Assembly (NCBI GenBank): GCA_013398955.1
Contig: VWPU01017830.1
Location: 62,001 to 126,000 of the forward strand
Length of the DNA stretch: 64,000 nt
Direction of reading: 5' to 3'
DNA from: Callaeas wilsoni
Lineage: Eukaryota; Chordata; Aves; Passeriformes; Callaeidae
The position numbers and the translations under genes were made by a program. Of the stretch, positions 40,459 through 53,400 are shown one piece after another (the stretch's first letter is position 1; each line of letters begins with the position of its first letter). Below the pieces are notes generated by a model. That model saw only the letters and a list, made by a program, of their open reading frames with translations, ran no database searches and was not told where the DNA came from.

Positions 40459-40905
40459 TTGCAAGGTAAAATTTCATGGAAGAAAGTTCAAAGCAAGATA
40501 CAAGGACATCTCTGTGTTTTGCAACTTTCACTGGATGTCACAACTGTCTATTACCACCAGCTCCAGACTACCAAAGGAGACCATGATCCAGATACGACCA
40601 GAAGGCTGAGTGCCACCAGGAGCAGCATCAGCCCCACTGGGCTGGGGAGAGATTTCTGAGAGTCCATCAGGGATTTTGCAGAATTCCCTGTCCCTTCCTA
40701 TGCTCGTGAGCAAGCTGAAGTCCAACCTGACATCAAAGACCTGTTGTCGGTGGAAGAGTTGTTTAAAAACTCTTTTTTCTATACTATGATACCTGATTGC
40801 TTTGAGTTTTCTGTCTATAAAGAGTTAATTATAATAGATGGAATTCTAATGATCCTGGTATTTTTGAGTCTGAGAGATGTAAATTCTTTTTTTATAACCC
40901 GGTAA
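40459..40905 (+). pseudogene. Decayed open frame, possible retrocopy or mobile-element coding fragment
   Basis: One + strand frame stays open for about 149 codons with a single internal stop (TGA at 40657-40659), in DNA whose AT content should give a stop roughly every 15-20 codons. The TGA sits where a CGA could have mutated. The predicted peptide has plausible protein composition, with a basic serine-rich part (codons about 52-66) and, after the stop, an acidic part containing DIKDLLSVEELF. I do not recognise it as any known domain. It could be a fragment of a processed retrocopy, an LTR or internal element fragment, or chance. No splice signals or poly(A) tail clearly bound it. Confidence 0.25.
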
Positions 40906-43069
40906 TATGGAGAAATTCTTAACAGATCCACCCAAGGCTCTGCTGCATGAGGAAGGAACAGTGGATGTCTCCTCACATCTCCAGAGCTTACACTTGGAAC
41001 AGTTGTCTAGAAAACAAGCAAGTGGAAACAGGAGGAAAGAGGGAAGATAGAAATTGTAAAAGCATTTCAAAGACAGAGTGGTAATGGGAAAAAAAATGAA
41101 AAAATAAATCAAATATTGAAATATAGAAGTATTTTGAAGCAAAACACCTCCAAAATTGTAACAAAGTGAATGATGAACAATAGACAAAAAAACCCCCCCA
41201 ACCTCCCAATATTAATCATACTATTGCGAGCATTAGAAATTACTAAAAAATGAAGGACTCCTAAGTTAAGTGCATGTTTACAAATGAAAGCAGCTACCTT
41301 CTGCTAGAGCTGCTTGCCATAGATTGCAGAACTTGAAAAAACAGCAATTTCCTTTCCCCATATGGCTACATCATTTTTTTAATTTTTTTTTTTTAATTCC
41401 AGAGGTGTCTATTCTTCTTCAAGCTACTCATGCTTCTGATATTTTCTGCTTGTTCAGAAAACTATAAAATTGTTTGAGTCTATTTTTTCCACAGTACTAT
41501 TTCTAGGTTTTAAGGATCATACCTTGCTATCTTAAATCTTTTTTTTGTTGTAAAAAGTCTTTTCAATGCATTCAGGAACAAAGTTTCAGAGTGTTACTTA
41601 AAGTATATGAAAAAAAGGAAATTTCCAAACTGTAACATGTTTAATAACCAGTTGTGAAAAGAAGACTGAGATGTGACGTTCAAGAGGGGAGGAACTATTA
41701 TGTATAATAAGCAATGCCAACAGCTGTGTAGTAACACTTCTAATTTTTTCCACTTTGTCATCTTACATGTGCTTTCCTTCTCAATATCACAATTAATCTC
41801 TTTTATGTGGATTTTTGGCTCTTTTTCAAGAATTGTACCTTGCAATATAGATATCAAATATTCTAGCCTTTTAGAACTCAAGTGATATCCTTTTATGAAC
41901 TGAAGAAACTTTGTTACCTTTTAGAAGTCTCTACTTGTTGATCTGAAAAAAAAAATCAGAAATGAAGATTTAAAAGAAATCCTTCCTGTTATCAGACATC
42001 ATGTATTGTAATTTCTCCTAGTCTCATATTCAGGTGGTAAGAGAGATTAAAAAAAAGCAGTAGCCTATGCATGAGAATTGTCAAAGCGGACTCATAACCT
42101 GCACATGCAGCTTTAAATATAAACATGCTGCATTTTTCATGTTTCTTCTCACATACACATGACAGCCAATAATTGTATGTACATTACTGTAGATGAATAA
42201 AAGCTGGTCTTATGGATGTTTTATATATGTCTACCATATGAGGTGCTTTTCTGTGTCTAATATTAGGTCACTACATCTTGCTGCTTCTGTGATTATTCTT
42301 ATGAAACTATTTAATACTTTATTACTTTATTTTCATGCACTCTTTCCTGACATTCAACTTACTGAAACCATCACTGATAGAATTATGTGTTAAATCATTC
42401 AACAGAGTGCCTACAGTTCCTTCCTCTGAAATTCCAGACTGCTAAAATAACCACACCTCTTATGAGCATCACTAGAGCCCCTGGAGAATTTATAGTAATA
42501 TACCTTAACATTTGGAAAACATATTTTCCTTTCTTTAACAAAAATCAATCAGAACTCCAATTGTGACTTCAGAATCAACTGAGGATTAAATATGATGTTT
42601 TAAAGGCTGATTCAGATTCAGAATCCAGTTTACGATTCATATTCAAGTTTTTAGTTTGGATTGGGTTCAGATTCTTGTATCTTCATTGCTCAGACTCAAT
42701 GTTATGTCACAAGTAAGTAGAAGCATTTAATCCATATTGATTGCAGGTGCAGCTAAGGCCCAGATTCTTCCCATTTCATTTTAGGTGCCTACATGTGAGA
42801 GAGACAGAAAGTGAGAAAAAATTGTTGAGATTTTGATTGGATTGAAATGTCTGTGGACAAAGTCTGTCATTTTTATACAGACAAGGAAGAGACAAGAGTG
42901 ATAAGGATCTTAATGTAGGCATCAACTTTGTTACAGATTTAAGATTAGACTGGATTGTCTTTGGGACTGTGGAAACACATGAGCATTTAGTGTCCTTCAT
43001 TTCACAAGAACTCAAGAACATGAGTAAACAAATTACCCAACATTTGTGAAATATGCCATAGATGTAATG

Positions 43070-43099
43070 GAGTTATGATTCTCTGAGTTATGATTCTCT
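43070..43099. repeat. 15-bp tandem duplication
   Basis: GAGTTATGATTCTCT occurs twice back to back (43070-43084, 43085-43099), just upstream of the CR1 start. Exact identity suggests a young slippage event. Confidence 0.95.
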
Positions 43100-43114
43100 C
43101 CCTTTACTCCATTC

Positions 43115-43623
43115 TCATGAGTCCCCCACCTGAACTACTACATCCAGCTGTAGGGTCCCCAGCCCAAGAATGGCATATATCCACTGAAGAGAGTCAAGAG
43201 GAGGACCATGAGCATGGCCAGAGGGATCGAGCACCTCTCCTAAGAAGACAGGCTGAGAGAGTTTGAGTTGTTCTGCCTGGAGAAGAGAAGGCTTGAGAAA
43301 ACGTTACAGCAGCCTTCCAGAATGTAAAGTGGACCTATGAGAAATCTGGAGAGAACTTTTTGCTAGGACATGCAGTGACTGGACAAGGACAAGCGGAAAT
43401 GGCTTTAAACTGAAAGAAGATAGATTTAGACTAGATTTTAGGAAGGAATTCTTTCTTGTAAGGGTGGTAAGACGCTAGAACAGGTTGCCCAAAGGAGCTG
43501 TACGTGACCCATCCCTGGAAGTATTGGATGGGACTTTGAACAATCTGGTGTAGTGGAAAGTGTCCCTGCTCATGCCAGTGGGTTGGAACAAGGTGATCTT
43601 CCAGGTCCCTCCCAGCCCAAATG
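43115..43623 (+). mobile_element. CR1 LINE 3' fragment, sense
   Basis: About 510 bp follow the avian CR1 3' end in order: CCACCTGAACTACTACATCC, GAGCACCTCTCCTAAGAAGA, CAGGCTGAGAGAGTTTGAG, TTCTGCCTGGAGAAGAGAAG, TTTTAAACTGAAAG-like block, AACAGGTTGCCCAAAGGAGC, CATCCCTGGAAGTATTGGAT, GTAGTGGAAAGTGTCCCTGC and GGTTGGAACAAGGTGATCTT. The terminal ATTCTATG repeats are not seen. The first part still encodes remnants of the end of the reverse transcriptase ORF. It is 5'-truncated and cannot move. Confidence 0.93.
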
Positions 43624-44823
43624 AGAAAGTTGATCTAAGAATGTCAATGAGGTATTTGAAATGCTGGTTGATAGACTACTTGCTCCTTCTGTTCAGTTAC
43701 TGTCGAGTTTCATTCTTATCCATTAGGTGAGCTATACACCTTCAGCTTTTTTATGAACTAATTTTTTCATGCCATTGACATTTCCTCTTTCATAGATGTC
43801 TGGAATGTAACCTATTGTATTTTTGTTTTAATAAAGCTGTTGTGTTTTAGTTATTTCTTATAGTTTACTCTTTTACAGGAAAGATGAAGTAAGCTGTTTA
43901 TGATGTCCAAGGATTTCTCTTTTTATCTGACATAAAAAGGGAATGTTCTTGTTGTCCTGATAGGCCTATGCGTCATATACTACACATGGTGGGAAACAAG
44001 GTGAAGTTGCATTGTAGATTCAGGTTTGATCCTGTGCTGAGAAGTATGTTCAACATGGCAATGAATAAAAAATGCAGTTGAAGAGGTATGGGTTAAAGTC
44101 TATTAAAATACCATTTTTTAGTAAAGTGAGTTTGTGGGTGTAGCGCACAATTAAGCTGAGAAAATTCAAAGGATAGGGTAGAGCATAAGTTTTCTTACAC
44201 TTTTAGCCTGCAGAGATCAGCAGAAAATCTTTGTGTGCTTTTCTTTTTTTCCCCTAAAAGAACAGAATTTTATGCTTAGTACAGAAGAACATACTGTAGT
44301 TCACAATGTGATGAGGTATTCCCTGAAATACTCTTAACGTAAGTGCTGCTAGTTTGAGAATCTACAGAACATCTTTATTAGAGTATTTAAATTAGCCAAA
44401 TTAATTTAAATCTTTGATCAACTCATCTTTAATCTGATCATTTCTCTAATAGAAAATCTAACATTTAATTATAGAGGCTTACATTAAAGTATTAAATAGC
44501 AGAGGTTTTACTGATCTTTTCCGTGTGGCTTTGAAGATTGGAAATCTTGCTTCTTTTGTAACTGTCATCAGAGAACTTTTCTTAGCTTCCTTGTCTCCAT
44601 AAAGCAGGCAATTTGTCCGTGAATCTTTTTTTAAGCACAGAGGTTAGATGTCTTTTCTTAACTTTTTAATCTTATGGACTACTTTGTAACCTGAAAATAG
44701 AGTTAGAATTTGATTATAGCAGCTTTTAAGTGACAGAGGCTAGGAGAGACTAGAAGAAATTATTCTTTGCCAAATAATTTTCAGTAAAATATTCTAAAGT
44801 GATGAAAGAATAAAAAAAAAGGG
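43624..44823. other. Intron stretch, nothing identified
   Basis: AT-rich DNA with no recognised element. A short poly(A) run at about 44812-44820 lies just before the next LTR. Confidence 0.5.
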
Positions 44824-44828
44824 GTGTG

Positions 44829-45997
44829 TGTCATGTGAAAAGGGGAGGTTTCCCTCACCCTTTGTGTGGGGAGATTTACCCGACCCTTAGTGTTTAACTT
44901 GTCTGTCATGAAGCTTCAGCACTCCGGGAAAGCTGAGACCCTCGTGTCTCACCCGTCTGTCATGGGGACCCTTCACTGTGCAGTCCTGCTGGCTTGGAGG
45001 GTGGTTTGACTGTCGGAGGGAAAAACACCAACAGCACAAGGGAGACACCTCAGCAGGTCTTCCTTTTATTGGAGTACATTCCCTGCTGCAGGCGATTGCC
45101 AGTGCCTGTAAAGGACTCACAGGACTCACACCAATGGTTTATGGAATAGCACTCTTTATTAATATAAAATTGTGACAGGTTAAGATTCAAGGATTGTTCG
45201 TCATAGTACTGACTGCAAAAACGTATTCAAAGCAATACACAGAAAGCTCTAATCCCCAAAAAGTATTCAGCACTGACAGCATGGTTCTTACCCAATAGGC
45301 ATCCCTGTGGGGGATGAGACAGGTTCAGCCCATCAACTGATCCCAGCAGTTACAATGGAGTCTTCCCTGACCTTTCCCCATTCTTGACTTACTTTCATAC
45401 TACTTCTTTATGCTTAGGTGGAGCTTGAGTAACTCTAGTCATGCATACCTTTGTTACTGATTGGTGTAAAATTGTCTCCCTTCACTTTTAAAGATGCAAT
45501 CAAAAAGAATATAGAGCACACGCCCAGTGAAGGGTGGTTGTACCTTGGAGATGGGTAACGTTGGGATGCAGGGGTGTGTTAATATTACCATTAAGCTTTA
45601 ATGAAACGTGTTCATGTGAGGACAGTGATTCCACCACAGTTGTTGGCTCAGCAGCAGGACATCTTCCCCTGTCTCCTCTGGCTGACAGGTGTTACACGGT
45701 TTATCAGCTGCAAGCTACCATCAAGTTCTCCTCCCTGTAAGGATTTCAACAGTGCCTGGCTACAATTTCTTCACTCTGCTCCACCCTCCATTCAATCCCA
45801 CTTATCACGTGCTCCCGCTTGCAGACTGTGTGTGTGGGGAGTCATCGTAGAATAGGTTTTGAGCATGCCAATCACATTCCATCCAGGAAACAGCAACTAT
45901 ATTTTACCCTATAATTTCCATACCATTATAACTTCTGTTAGGATGCAAATTGAACTTCTCAGTTTCCTCTAGTTGTATCCCCATTCATCTTTCCACA
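44829..45997 (-). mobile_element. Long solo LTR of an avian ERV (about 1.17 kb, right border tentative)
   Basis: The left end TGTCATGTGAAAAGGGGAGG reads on the - strand as an LTR 3' terminus (..CACATGACA). Two AATAAA poly(A) signals lie on the - strand (45160-45155 and 45070-45065), and the block is clearly richer in GC than its flanks, as LTRs in this window are. GTGTG at 44824-44828 recurs at 45998-46002 after a terminal CA, which would give a 1,169-bp LTR with a 5-bp target duplication; because GTGTG is low-complexity this right border is less secure. A 9-bp direct duplication AGGACTCAC (45112-45129) sits between the two poly(A) signals. Family unknown to me. Confidence 0.6.
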
Positions 45998-46002
45998 GTG
46001 TG

Positions 46003-47139
46003 GGAGAGGGTTACAATTTCTTTGTGGATGGACCTTTTTATCTGCCCAGAGAGAAATATTGCAAGACAGGGGTGCTGCTAAACACAGAAATGTCATGCCA
46101 AATTGCATTCTGCTAGCAGAAAAAAAGAGCATAATCACTTTTCCCTGCTCCTTGGAGACCTGAACCCACATCCTCCGTCAGCTGTTGCTGGGCCACCTGG
46201 GAGGGTTATAAGCCCTGCAGCTAGGGTCATTTTCCACCTTCATCCTTTTGTGTAAGAAACTCAGTTTCTCATGGTATTATGTCCTGACCATAGTGAACTC
46301 AGGTTGATCTCAGCTAGTGCAGGTAGTAGTAAATAGCATTACTGGAGTTATGGCTACAGAAGCTTTAGTAGCTTGGATCATGCCTTTGGATTTGGTTATT
46401 ATGGTGCCACTGCCAAAACAGCTGCACTGGCAGGTCAGAAATGCAGTGTAGATATAAGGGGTGCATGTGGGGATGACTGCACATGGTGATCCTCTCTGCT
46501 GGACTGGAGCAGGCTGTGTGGTTGCTGCCATGGTGCTGTGGTGCTTTGGCTCCCTGGAACATAGATCCAGATTTCTTTGGGTTACTTCTCCTCCTGGATA
46601 TGTGTGTGCTTTTAAGGCTCTTCTTGTCTTACTACATTTCAAATGTTTCTGACATCAAAATATGTCGCTAATGGTATGAAGATAATCCCTGGAGAAATTG
46701 AAGCCGTGAGTAGAGGAGACATGTCTAAGTCGCTTTGCTATATGTCAGTGGCATTTTCATTAATATTTTAATGAGATCTTGCTATTACGAATGAAAATAA
46801 TATTAAGAAATGTTGCACTATGTAGCTTTTCTTTATAAGTCTTTTCACCTGAGCCATGTCACTTTTATGAGTTTTTAAATCCCAACTGGGCAAGAAGAAT
46901 AAAAGTGAATGTCTCATCAGTTGTACTATTGGTTATATTGGATGCTTTTACTTTCCCCTGCATTCTCCCACTCTCTGCTTTAGAAGTATCAGTTCCTGAG
47001 AGGTGTGCTTTTTGTTAACAGGTGTTTAAAGAATGAAGCAGGCTCTAGAGATAAGTTCAAATAGTAATTTAGATGGTAATATAAACTTTTTTTAGCCAAA
47101 TTTTTGAACTTTGTATTTTCCGTGCTTCCTGCACGTTGT
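46003..47139. other. Moderately GC-rich intron stretch beside the long LTR
   Basis: No recognised element. A 110-codon frame on the - strand (46310-46642) overlaps others and shows no retroviral or cellular motif I can name. No polypurine tract or tRNA primer-binding site was seen next to the LTR, so this is not obviously ERV interior. Confidence 0.4.
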
Positions 47140-47440
47140 AGAATATTTGGGCTGGAAAGACCTACGAGAAGTTACTTAGTCCATCTCACTCACAGCAAGA
47201 CTGACAAGACCTGTAGTGTTTCAGGGCAGATTTTTGTTTATGCTCTTAGATATTTCCAATGACAGGTGTGTCACAACACCCCCAAGCACCCTGCTTAAGT
47301 ATTTTAGGTGCCCTTGTTCTTTAGATGCTTTTCCTGTTTCTAACCAGAATCTTTCTTGCTGTAATCTCATTTCTTTGTGGCCTTTATACCATGGGTGTAG
47401 AGAACATACTGTCTTTTGTGTAAGATATTTCATATAAAGT
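47140..47440 (-). mobile_element. Old CR1 LINE 3' fragment, antisense
   Basis: On the + strand: GTAGAATATTTGGGCTGGAA, AAGACCTACGAGAAGT, then TTTCCAATGACAGGTGTGTC, CTGCTTAAGTATTTTAGGTG, TTTTCCTGTTTCTAACCAGA and ATCTTTCTTGCTGTAATCTC. This is the reverse complement order of an older CR1 3' end (..TCTAACCTGAATCTTCCTTGCTGTAAT..). Both divergence and length (about 300 bp) mark an old, truncated copy. The 73-74-codon frames on either strand here are repeat-derived. Confidence 0.8.
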
Positions 47441-50400
47441 TCCATTTCATCTGTAACTTGGTGTTGTGAATTAGCAGATAGGTGTAAGCTTTTTAAGTAT
47501 GACTAAGTTGATGGGAGGATTATTGATTTAAGTGTGAGAAGAAAAGAACAGTAGGCAAGCTATCTGCTAAAACCAGGATACTTATGTGGACATTTAATGA
47601 TAAGAAATGCCAGTGGAAATGTAAGATACTGCTGTTTGACGGAAGTCTGCATGATAACAAATGCTATTAAGATTATCTTGTACTTGACCCAAGTAATTTG
47701 CTGGGAACAGGAGAGAGCCAATACAAATATGCAGTCATGAAGGGAAAGAGAATTTGGATTTTTTGTTTGTGTCTTCAATAAGTAGCCAACATTAAGAAAA
47801 CAAGTTAATATACCTGTACTTGATTGTTGTTGAGATGTTCAGACATAAACTGTTCTACTATAACCTGCGTCAAGTTGTCTTTCATTATGTATTTCCAATG
47901 GTAAAGGTACTTTAACCAAAATCATAATGAAAATTTGTGATTTCTGATGTGAGTGTAGTTGAGCTTTTTGACACTGGTGATGTACAAACTCCTTTGCAGT
48001 GATTTCAAAAATACCAGTAAGATGATTTCCCTACTCTGCTTCTTAGTTGTTCAAGGGCTGTAGAACACGTTGTAGGCAGACAGTGAACCCTGCCAATCTC
48101 TGGAACAGATTTTAAAGAAACAGCAATTGGTAGCACAGAGCAGATTAAATGTGTCTTCCAAGAGTTGCCTTCCCTAGCAGTCATGGTGCTAAAACATGCC
48201 TCATCACAACTTGGCATGCAGAGTGGAGCTTCTGTAACCTGTAAGGAATAGAAGTAACTAGTTTATTTTAAAGTCTGGTGAAGGGATGGTTTCTGGCACT
48301 TTTGCTCTTAATGCGAGATTTTCAGGAGGCATTGTCGATCTCACAGTTGTGTTCAAAGATAAAAGATCAGTTATGGGGTTGTATCACTGGCAAAAGTTTT
48401 TTTTGCAGTTTTTATTTTTGTTTTTCTTTTTTTTTTCTGTTTAATAGAGAATTCTACAGCACTTCTGTTCTGCAGAGCTGTTATGAAGCTGAAAGGTTGT
48501 TCATTAAGAAACATTGGTCCATTTCTGCAAACTGTTGTAATTTTTTTAGCTCTACCATGCAGCTTCACAGTAGTTTTCCTGAGAAAGGCTGAAAATAGTT
48601 TGTGGAGATATTTCTTGTGCTATTTCTGGGTTTTCTGCTGATGTGACATACTGCTTTGATGTCCCCTGCTACATAACAACTTAATGTCATCTGCAAGTGC
48701 AGAGAAAATATGGAAGTTTGAGACTGTTTACCTGCTGTGCATATTTGATGGAAAGTTTGCAGTGGGTTAACTCGTCCTGTTTGTCATGGCTTCCATTAAT
48801 CTGAGATGCACTCTGCAGCTGTGCTGGCAGCACTTCAAACAAGGGAGATTCAGACCTCTGTAGTTTGAAATGAAATACTGAATTTCTGCTAATAATATAA
48901 AATTAAAAATAGTGTAACCTTCATTAGCACATTTCCAGCATGCATTTTATGGAGGAAAAAATAAATAAAATATCCTGAAGCACTTTGCAAAAATGTCACT
49001 GATTATGATACCTGTGTGGGTGCTCTCACCTTGGAAAGGTGATAAAGCCAGTATATATTAACAATGAGGGAATCTTTCTGCTATGCAGTTCTGTTTTAAT
49101 ACAGTGCTGACAAATGTATTCGACATATTTTCATGCTGTCCTATATTTAGTGATCCTCTGTAGTATTTGCAGCCAGGAGCTGTATGCCTTTAGATATGCT
49201 ATTCAGAAAAGAAAGGAAAATATGAAAGTAGGGAAGAAGAAATTCTTTTAAAATAGAATTTCTTAATGTAACCAAAACAATTCTGTGCTGGTAAGTGGAG
49301 CAAATAAAAGTGATGTGATACAGAAAGATTGTTCTCGTCTCTCTTGTGCATTTGCCTTTTTAATTAAAATAAGTTAACAAATATGTACTATTTAAAGCTT
49401 TTCTGCACATGCCACAGGGCTTTCAGTGTCCTGTCATGATGAATCATCATGTATTAAAACATTGCTATGTCAGACAGACTTTGCTGTTTTGTGATAGTGT
49501 TGATTCAGCAAATGTAAGATAGGGGGCCAAGCAGTAGGGTACCATTAAAATATAAACCAACTCCTTTCAGAGGTGCAATGTCACCTTAATGACATGAGCA
49601 GCTGGCAGAATGGCCTTGCATTCAAAATGAGAGGGGTAGGTAATCACTTAGTCGTCCTGTGAATCCCAACTCACACCTTCATAGGCCTCGTGACATTCAA
49701 CTGTTGGTGAAGAGTGTGTTCTCAAAATAAGGAGCAAAATGAATTATTTCAAGAATCAATGTTTTGTTCATGTATTAGAAATAGAAATGTGTTGACACTT
49801 AAAGACGTCATGTTGACGTTACCTACCTCTTTTTATGTGTAACTCTGTGGTGTTAAGAGAAGAAATTAGTAAAATGTTGAGATATGCCTAGACACTTCTC
49901 TAGCAGTCATACCTAATGCTATCCCATTGCAATGAATTTGCTTGTAGACAAATAGATAAACTGTGGCCTAATCATTCATAAATGTAAGAGTATGTGTGCA
50001 TGTTGAAATAATATAAACTCTGTGCTCAGTTTTGGACACTGTAATTGATATCCCCATTATATGACACATGTACAGCAGGACCTGGGTTTATGTGACTTTG
50101 GCAGCACTCCCATAGAATGATTTAGTGTAATTACCATCATCTGTGTAATCAGTGGGAGTTTTATGTAAATAAGAGAGAGATTGAGATGGACACATAGCAG
50201 AGTGTGAAAAAACCAATTTTTTTAATGAATTATGTGATTAAGGTTGAATTGCTATGTTTGCATGTCTTCTGCATTTGCTTTCAAAAGTGCTACGTTGGGT
50301 GCCATGAGTACCCATACAGAGACTTCAAGCCAACCACCAAAATCAATGCTGTGATCAAAGCAGAAGTGTGTTTTGTATGTTAGCATAACAAGGTCAACAA

Positions 50401-53400
50401 ATTTCATGGCAGAGTACACTGAAAAAAAAACAACAAAACAAACAAAAAAACAACTAGAGATTACTTTATGTCTTTCTTGCATGAATAGTATCATGGCCTC
50501 CTATTTTCCCTGACTTTGACTTAGCTGGTTAAGCAAAGCAGAAACTTTGCTGTTTTTCTTTATGCAGCACAGCTGCTGAAAGGACCACATGATCTTCTGT
50601 TAAAGATCACACACGCTTCCAGAACTCTTAAAAAATTAAATAAACTGATAAATAAACATGGCCACTCATAGTCACTCACTTTTAGAGCAGACATGCATAG
50701 AAAGAAGCAGATGTATACAGCTGCTGTGTTTACCAAGTGTGATTAAAAATGCAGAAAAAACCAGTCCTTCCTGGAAATTTCCTCAGGACAGTTACATCAT
50801 AAAATGTCTCTTTGTTTTGCTTACATGCTTCACTCAGAACAATTTTAGCTTAAAAATTTTTGAGTGACTGTTATATATTTGTGCCTAGCTTCTTGTTGGA
50901 CTTCACCATTGTAAACTTTTGGGATTTATAATCTCCGATTTTGGGGACGATTCAGTAACTGGGCTTCCTCCCCCTTTGAAATGACTGGTTCCTGAAAAAA
51001 TAGACCCCATGAAAATGCTGTTTCACTACTGCTATTAGCAGGAAAAATGATGGGAACATGAGTTTCACTGAGCAGATGCACTATCTGCTCACAGTAAGCA
51101 AATATCAGCTTCAACCCCAAATTTAGATAAGAAATTTAAATTTCTTGATAACCAGACATATTGTGTTTATCTGTCTAGTCTCAGCTCCTGTCATTACTGT
51201 AAGTATTTCAGATAAAAAGAAGCATGTGCTTTCCATGTAAATAAGAGATTAATGGCAGGTTTTCAGTTTTGAAGATCTTCAGTTTGTAATAGCAGTCAAA
51301 GGGCTCCTGCAATTTGACTTCTTAATATAGCTTTTCCTCTCCCTCTTGTTCTTCCATTTCCTCCCCTTACAAACTGAGTACAAGTGTCTATGGTTTGTAC
51401 CCAGCTAAGAGCTCTTCTCCAGATACACTTGTATTGAATGCAGTTTTTCTAGAAGAGATTAGTCTCAGCATATGGCTGGAAAGTACGAGTTCCTTCCCAT
51501 CATATTTAGCAATCCTGATTTTTTTTGGCATTAATCTGTGTGTTGTTTTCCTGTAAGGAATTTTTCTTTATTTCTTTCTTCCGTCTCCATCACAAATGTT
51601 TTTATATTCCTATGCATTTTACTTAATTCTTGACCTACAAGATAATATGGTTTGTGCAGAGGTTGAATACTAATTATAAAGGTTTTTTATTAATAAATGC
51701 TCAATTTTCATGAAGTTCAGATGAATAACCAAATCCCAATATTCAAGAGCTCTTCCATTGATAGCACTTGCTATTAGTCCTGTTAGTGATGGTTTTGTAT
51801 TTGGAATAATAAAGTCAGTAGTTTTGCTCCCAAATTAAAGCACGTTGGCAGATTTGCTGGGTGCAAGCTGCAGTTTTACTGAATTGCTTATGGTATTTTG
51901 AATTCTCCTTCTGCATGAGGTCGAGTCTGCAACACAATCTGTTCTCAGAGAGAGATACATTAAAAACTGCCTCTCTTTTCTCAAAATGTGAAGACATTAA
52001 CAGGTAGAGAAGGCTGTATACTTTATTGCCGGTTCACATGGCAACCAGTTAAAACAAAATAAAAGAAAAATCCCAAACCCGAACATAACATCAACTAAAG
52101 GAATGAAAAAGGAATTTAGTGTCTATCTTGAGGGATACTCCATCCTCCTCTGCCACTTTATTCTGCTACTGCATAGCATGGAAGTATATCTGAATGTGAA
52201 AATATTGTTTAAGTGACAGGAGCAATATTCAATATAACCTATCCTTGTAGTAACAATAGAAATACTCATGTTTGGAAAATTAGGAAAATAATGAAGCTTA
52301 AATGGATCTTGCAAGGCTGCTTCATATTTCTCAATGGGATTATTAACAGTGAAAGGAAAGAGTCTATACTGCAGTCACAGCAGAGAGCTTCTCGTAATTT
52401 ACAGGACAGGGGAAGAACAATCAGAAAAAATGTAGAAAATTAACTAAGCTGTAATTGAAAATATTTGAGATTTGAAATATATGCTGAAAAGAATAACAGG
52501 AAAATCCCTTGCATTTTATTCATGTGTAAGTATAGTTGGTAGTACAGTAAGTAAGAATAAATTGTTTAGAAAAAATTCAAACTTTGTATTTTAGCTGCAA
52601 ACACTTTCCCCTGCCGGCAGGAGCTAAAATTAGAGTAGATACATTTATATTCTTATATAAATGCACATTTTGCAACAACTGCAGATGCTGCCTGTCCTTG
52701 CAGCAGCTCAAAGAGATATCAGTAGGTACATGGAATGATTAGGGGAGCTTGCATATGTTACATGAATTCCAATCAATATTACAGAATTATTCTGTAGTTA
52801 TGAAAATTGCTGTATTGTGAATATTTCTTGGCAAATATTTATCTACATTTACTGAAAAATTTTCCAACATATATCCTTCAGCCTCAGGACAATACTTAAA
52901 TTTTACTGACTGCCCCTTGACCAAAAATGAATACACTTTATCAATCTGCAGGAAGAGGGTGGAATATGAATAAACATAGAATAAAGAGGCCAGGCTTTTC
53001 ATATATAGAGAAACTCCCAGGATCACCTGGAAAGCTTGTCACAAAACACTGCAGGTAAGAAGAGAGGAACTGTGTGTACATGGCTTAACCCTTGTCTTGC
53101 TAAGGTGAGCTGGACAGAAAAGGCTCCAGGACTCAGAAGTAACTCAAGATGCACTGAAAAGTCATGAAGATACTTCAGGTACATCTTAAAAGGATGAGAA
53201 ACTCTGCGTGTTTGCAAGATTTACCCATCTCCAGAACCATGTATTTTTCATATGTACATAGTGAACAATTTTACTTTTAACTCTAGGTGTTGAATATCTC
53301 CAGTGTGACATGGTCAGGTTGAGGAATAGCTCTCCTGTCTTTTTGGCATGCAGACTGGGGAGACAACTGACTGGTGGAGTTGAGGGATAATCTGTAAGGT

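Larger units (their letters stand above)
39789..43114. other. Intron stretch with an unexplained decayed open frame
   Basis: AT-rich DNA except for a GC-richer block at about 40495-40760, which carries a long frame with a single stop (listed separately). A 15-bp tandem duplication (43070-43099) abuts the next CR1. Confidence 0.5.

Noticed and set aside
44887..45129. 80-codon - strand frame
   Set aside because: It falls within the LTR-like element, across its poly(A) signal and direct repeats; no protein is expected there.
45959..46642. Retroviral env or other gene remnant beside the long LTR (- strand frames at 45959-46171 and 46310-46642)
   Set aside because: I see no retroviral motif, polypurine tract or primer-binding site, so the LTR is better read as solo.
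50421..50456. Poly(A) tail of a processed retrocopy
   Set aside because: The run is an interrupted A/C-rich tract and the sequence upstream shows no recognisable coding frame.
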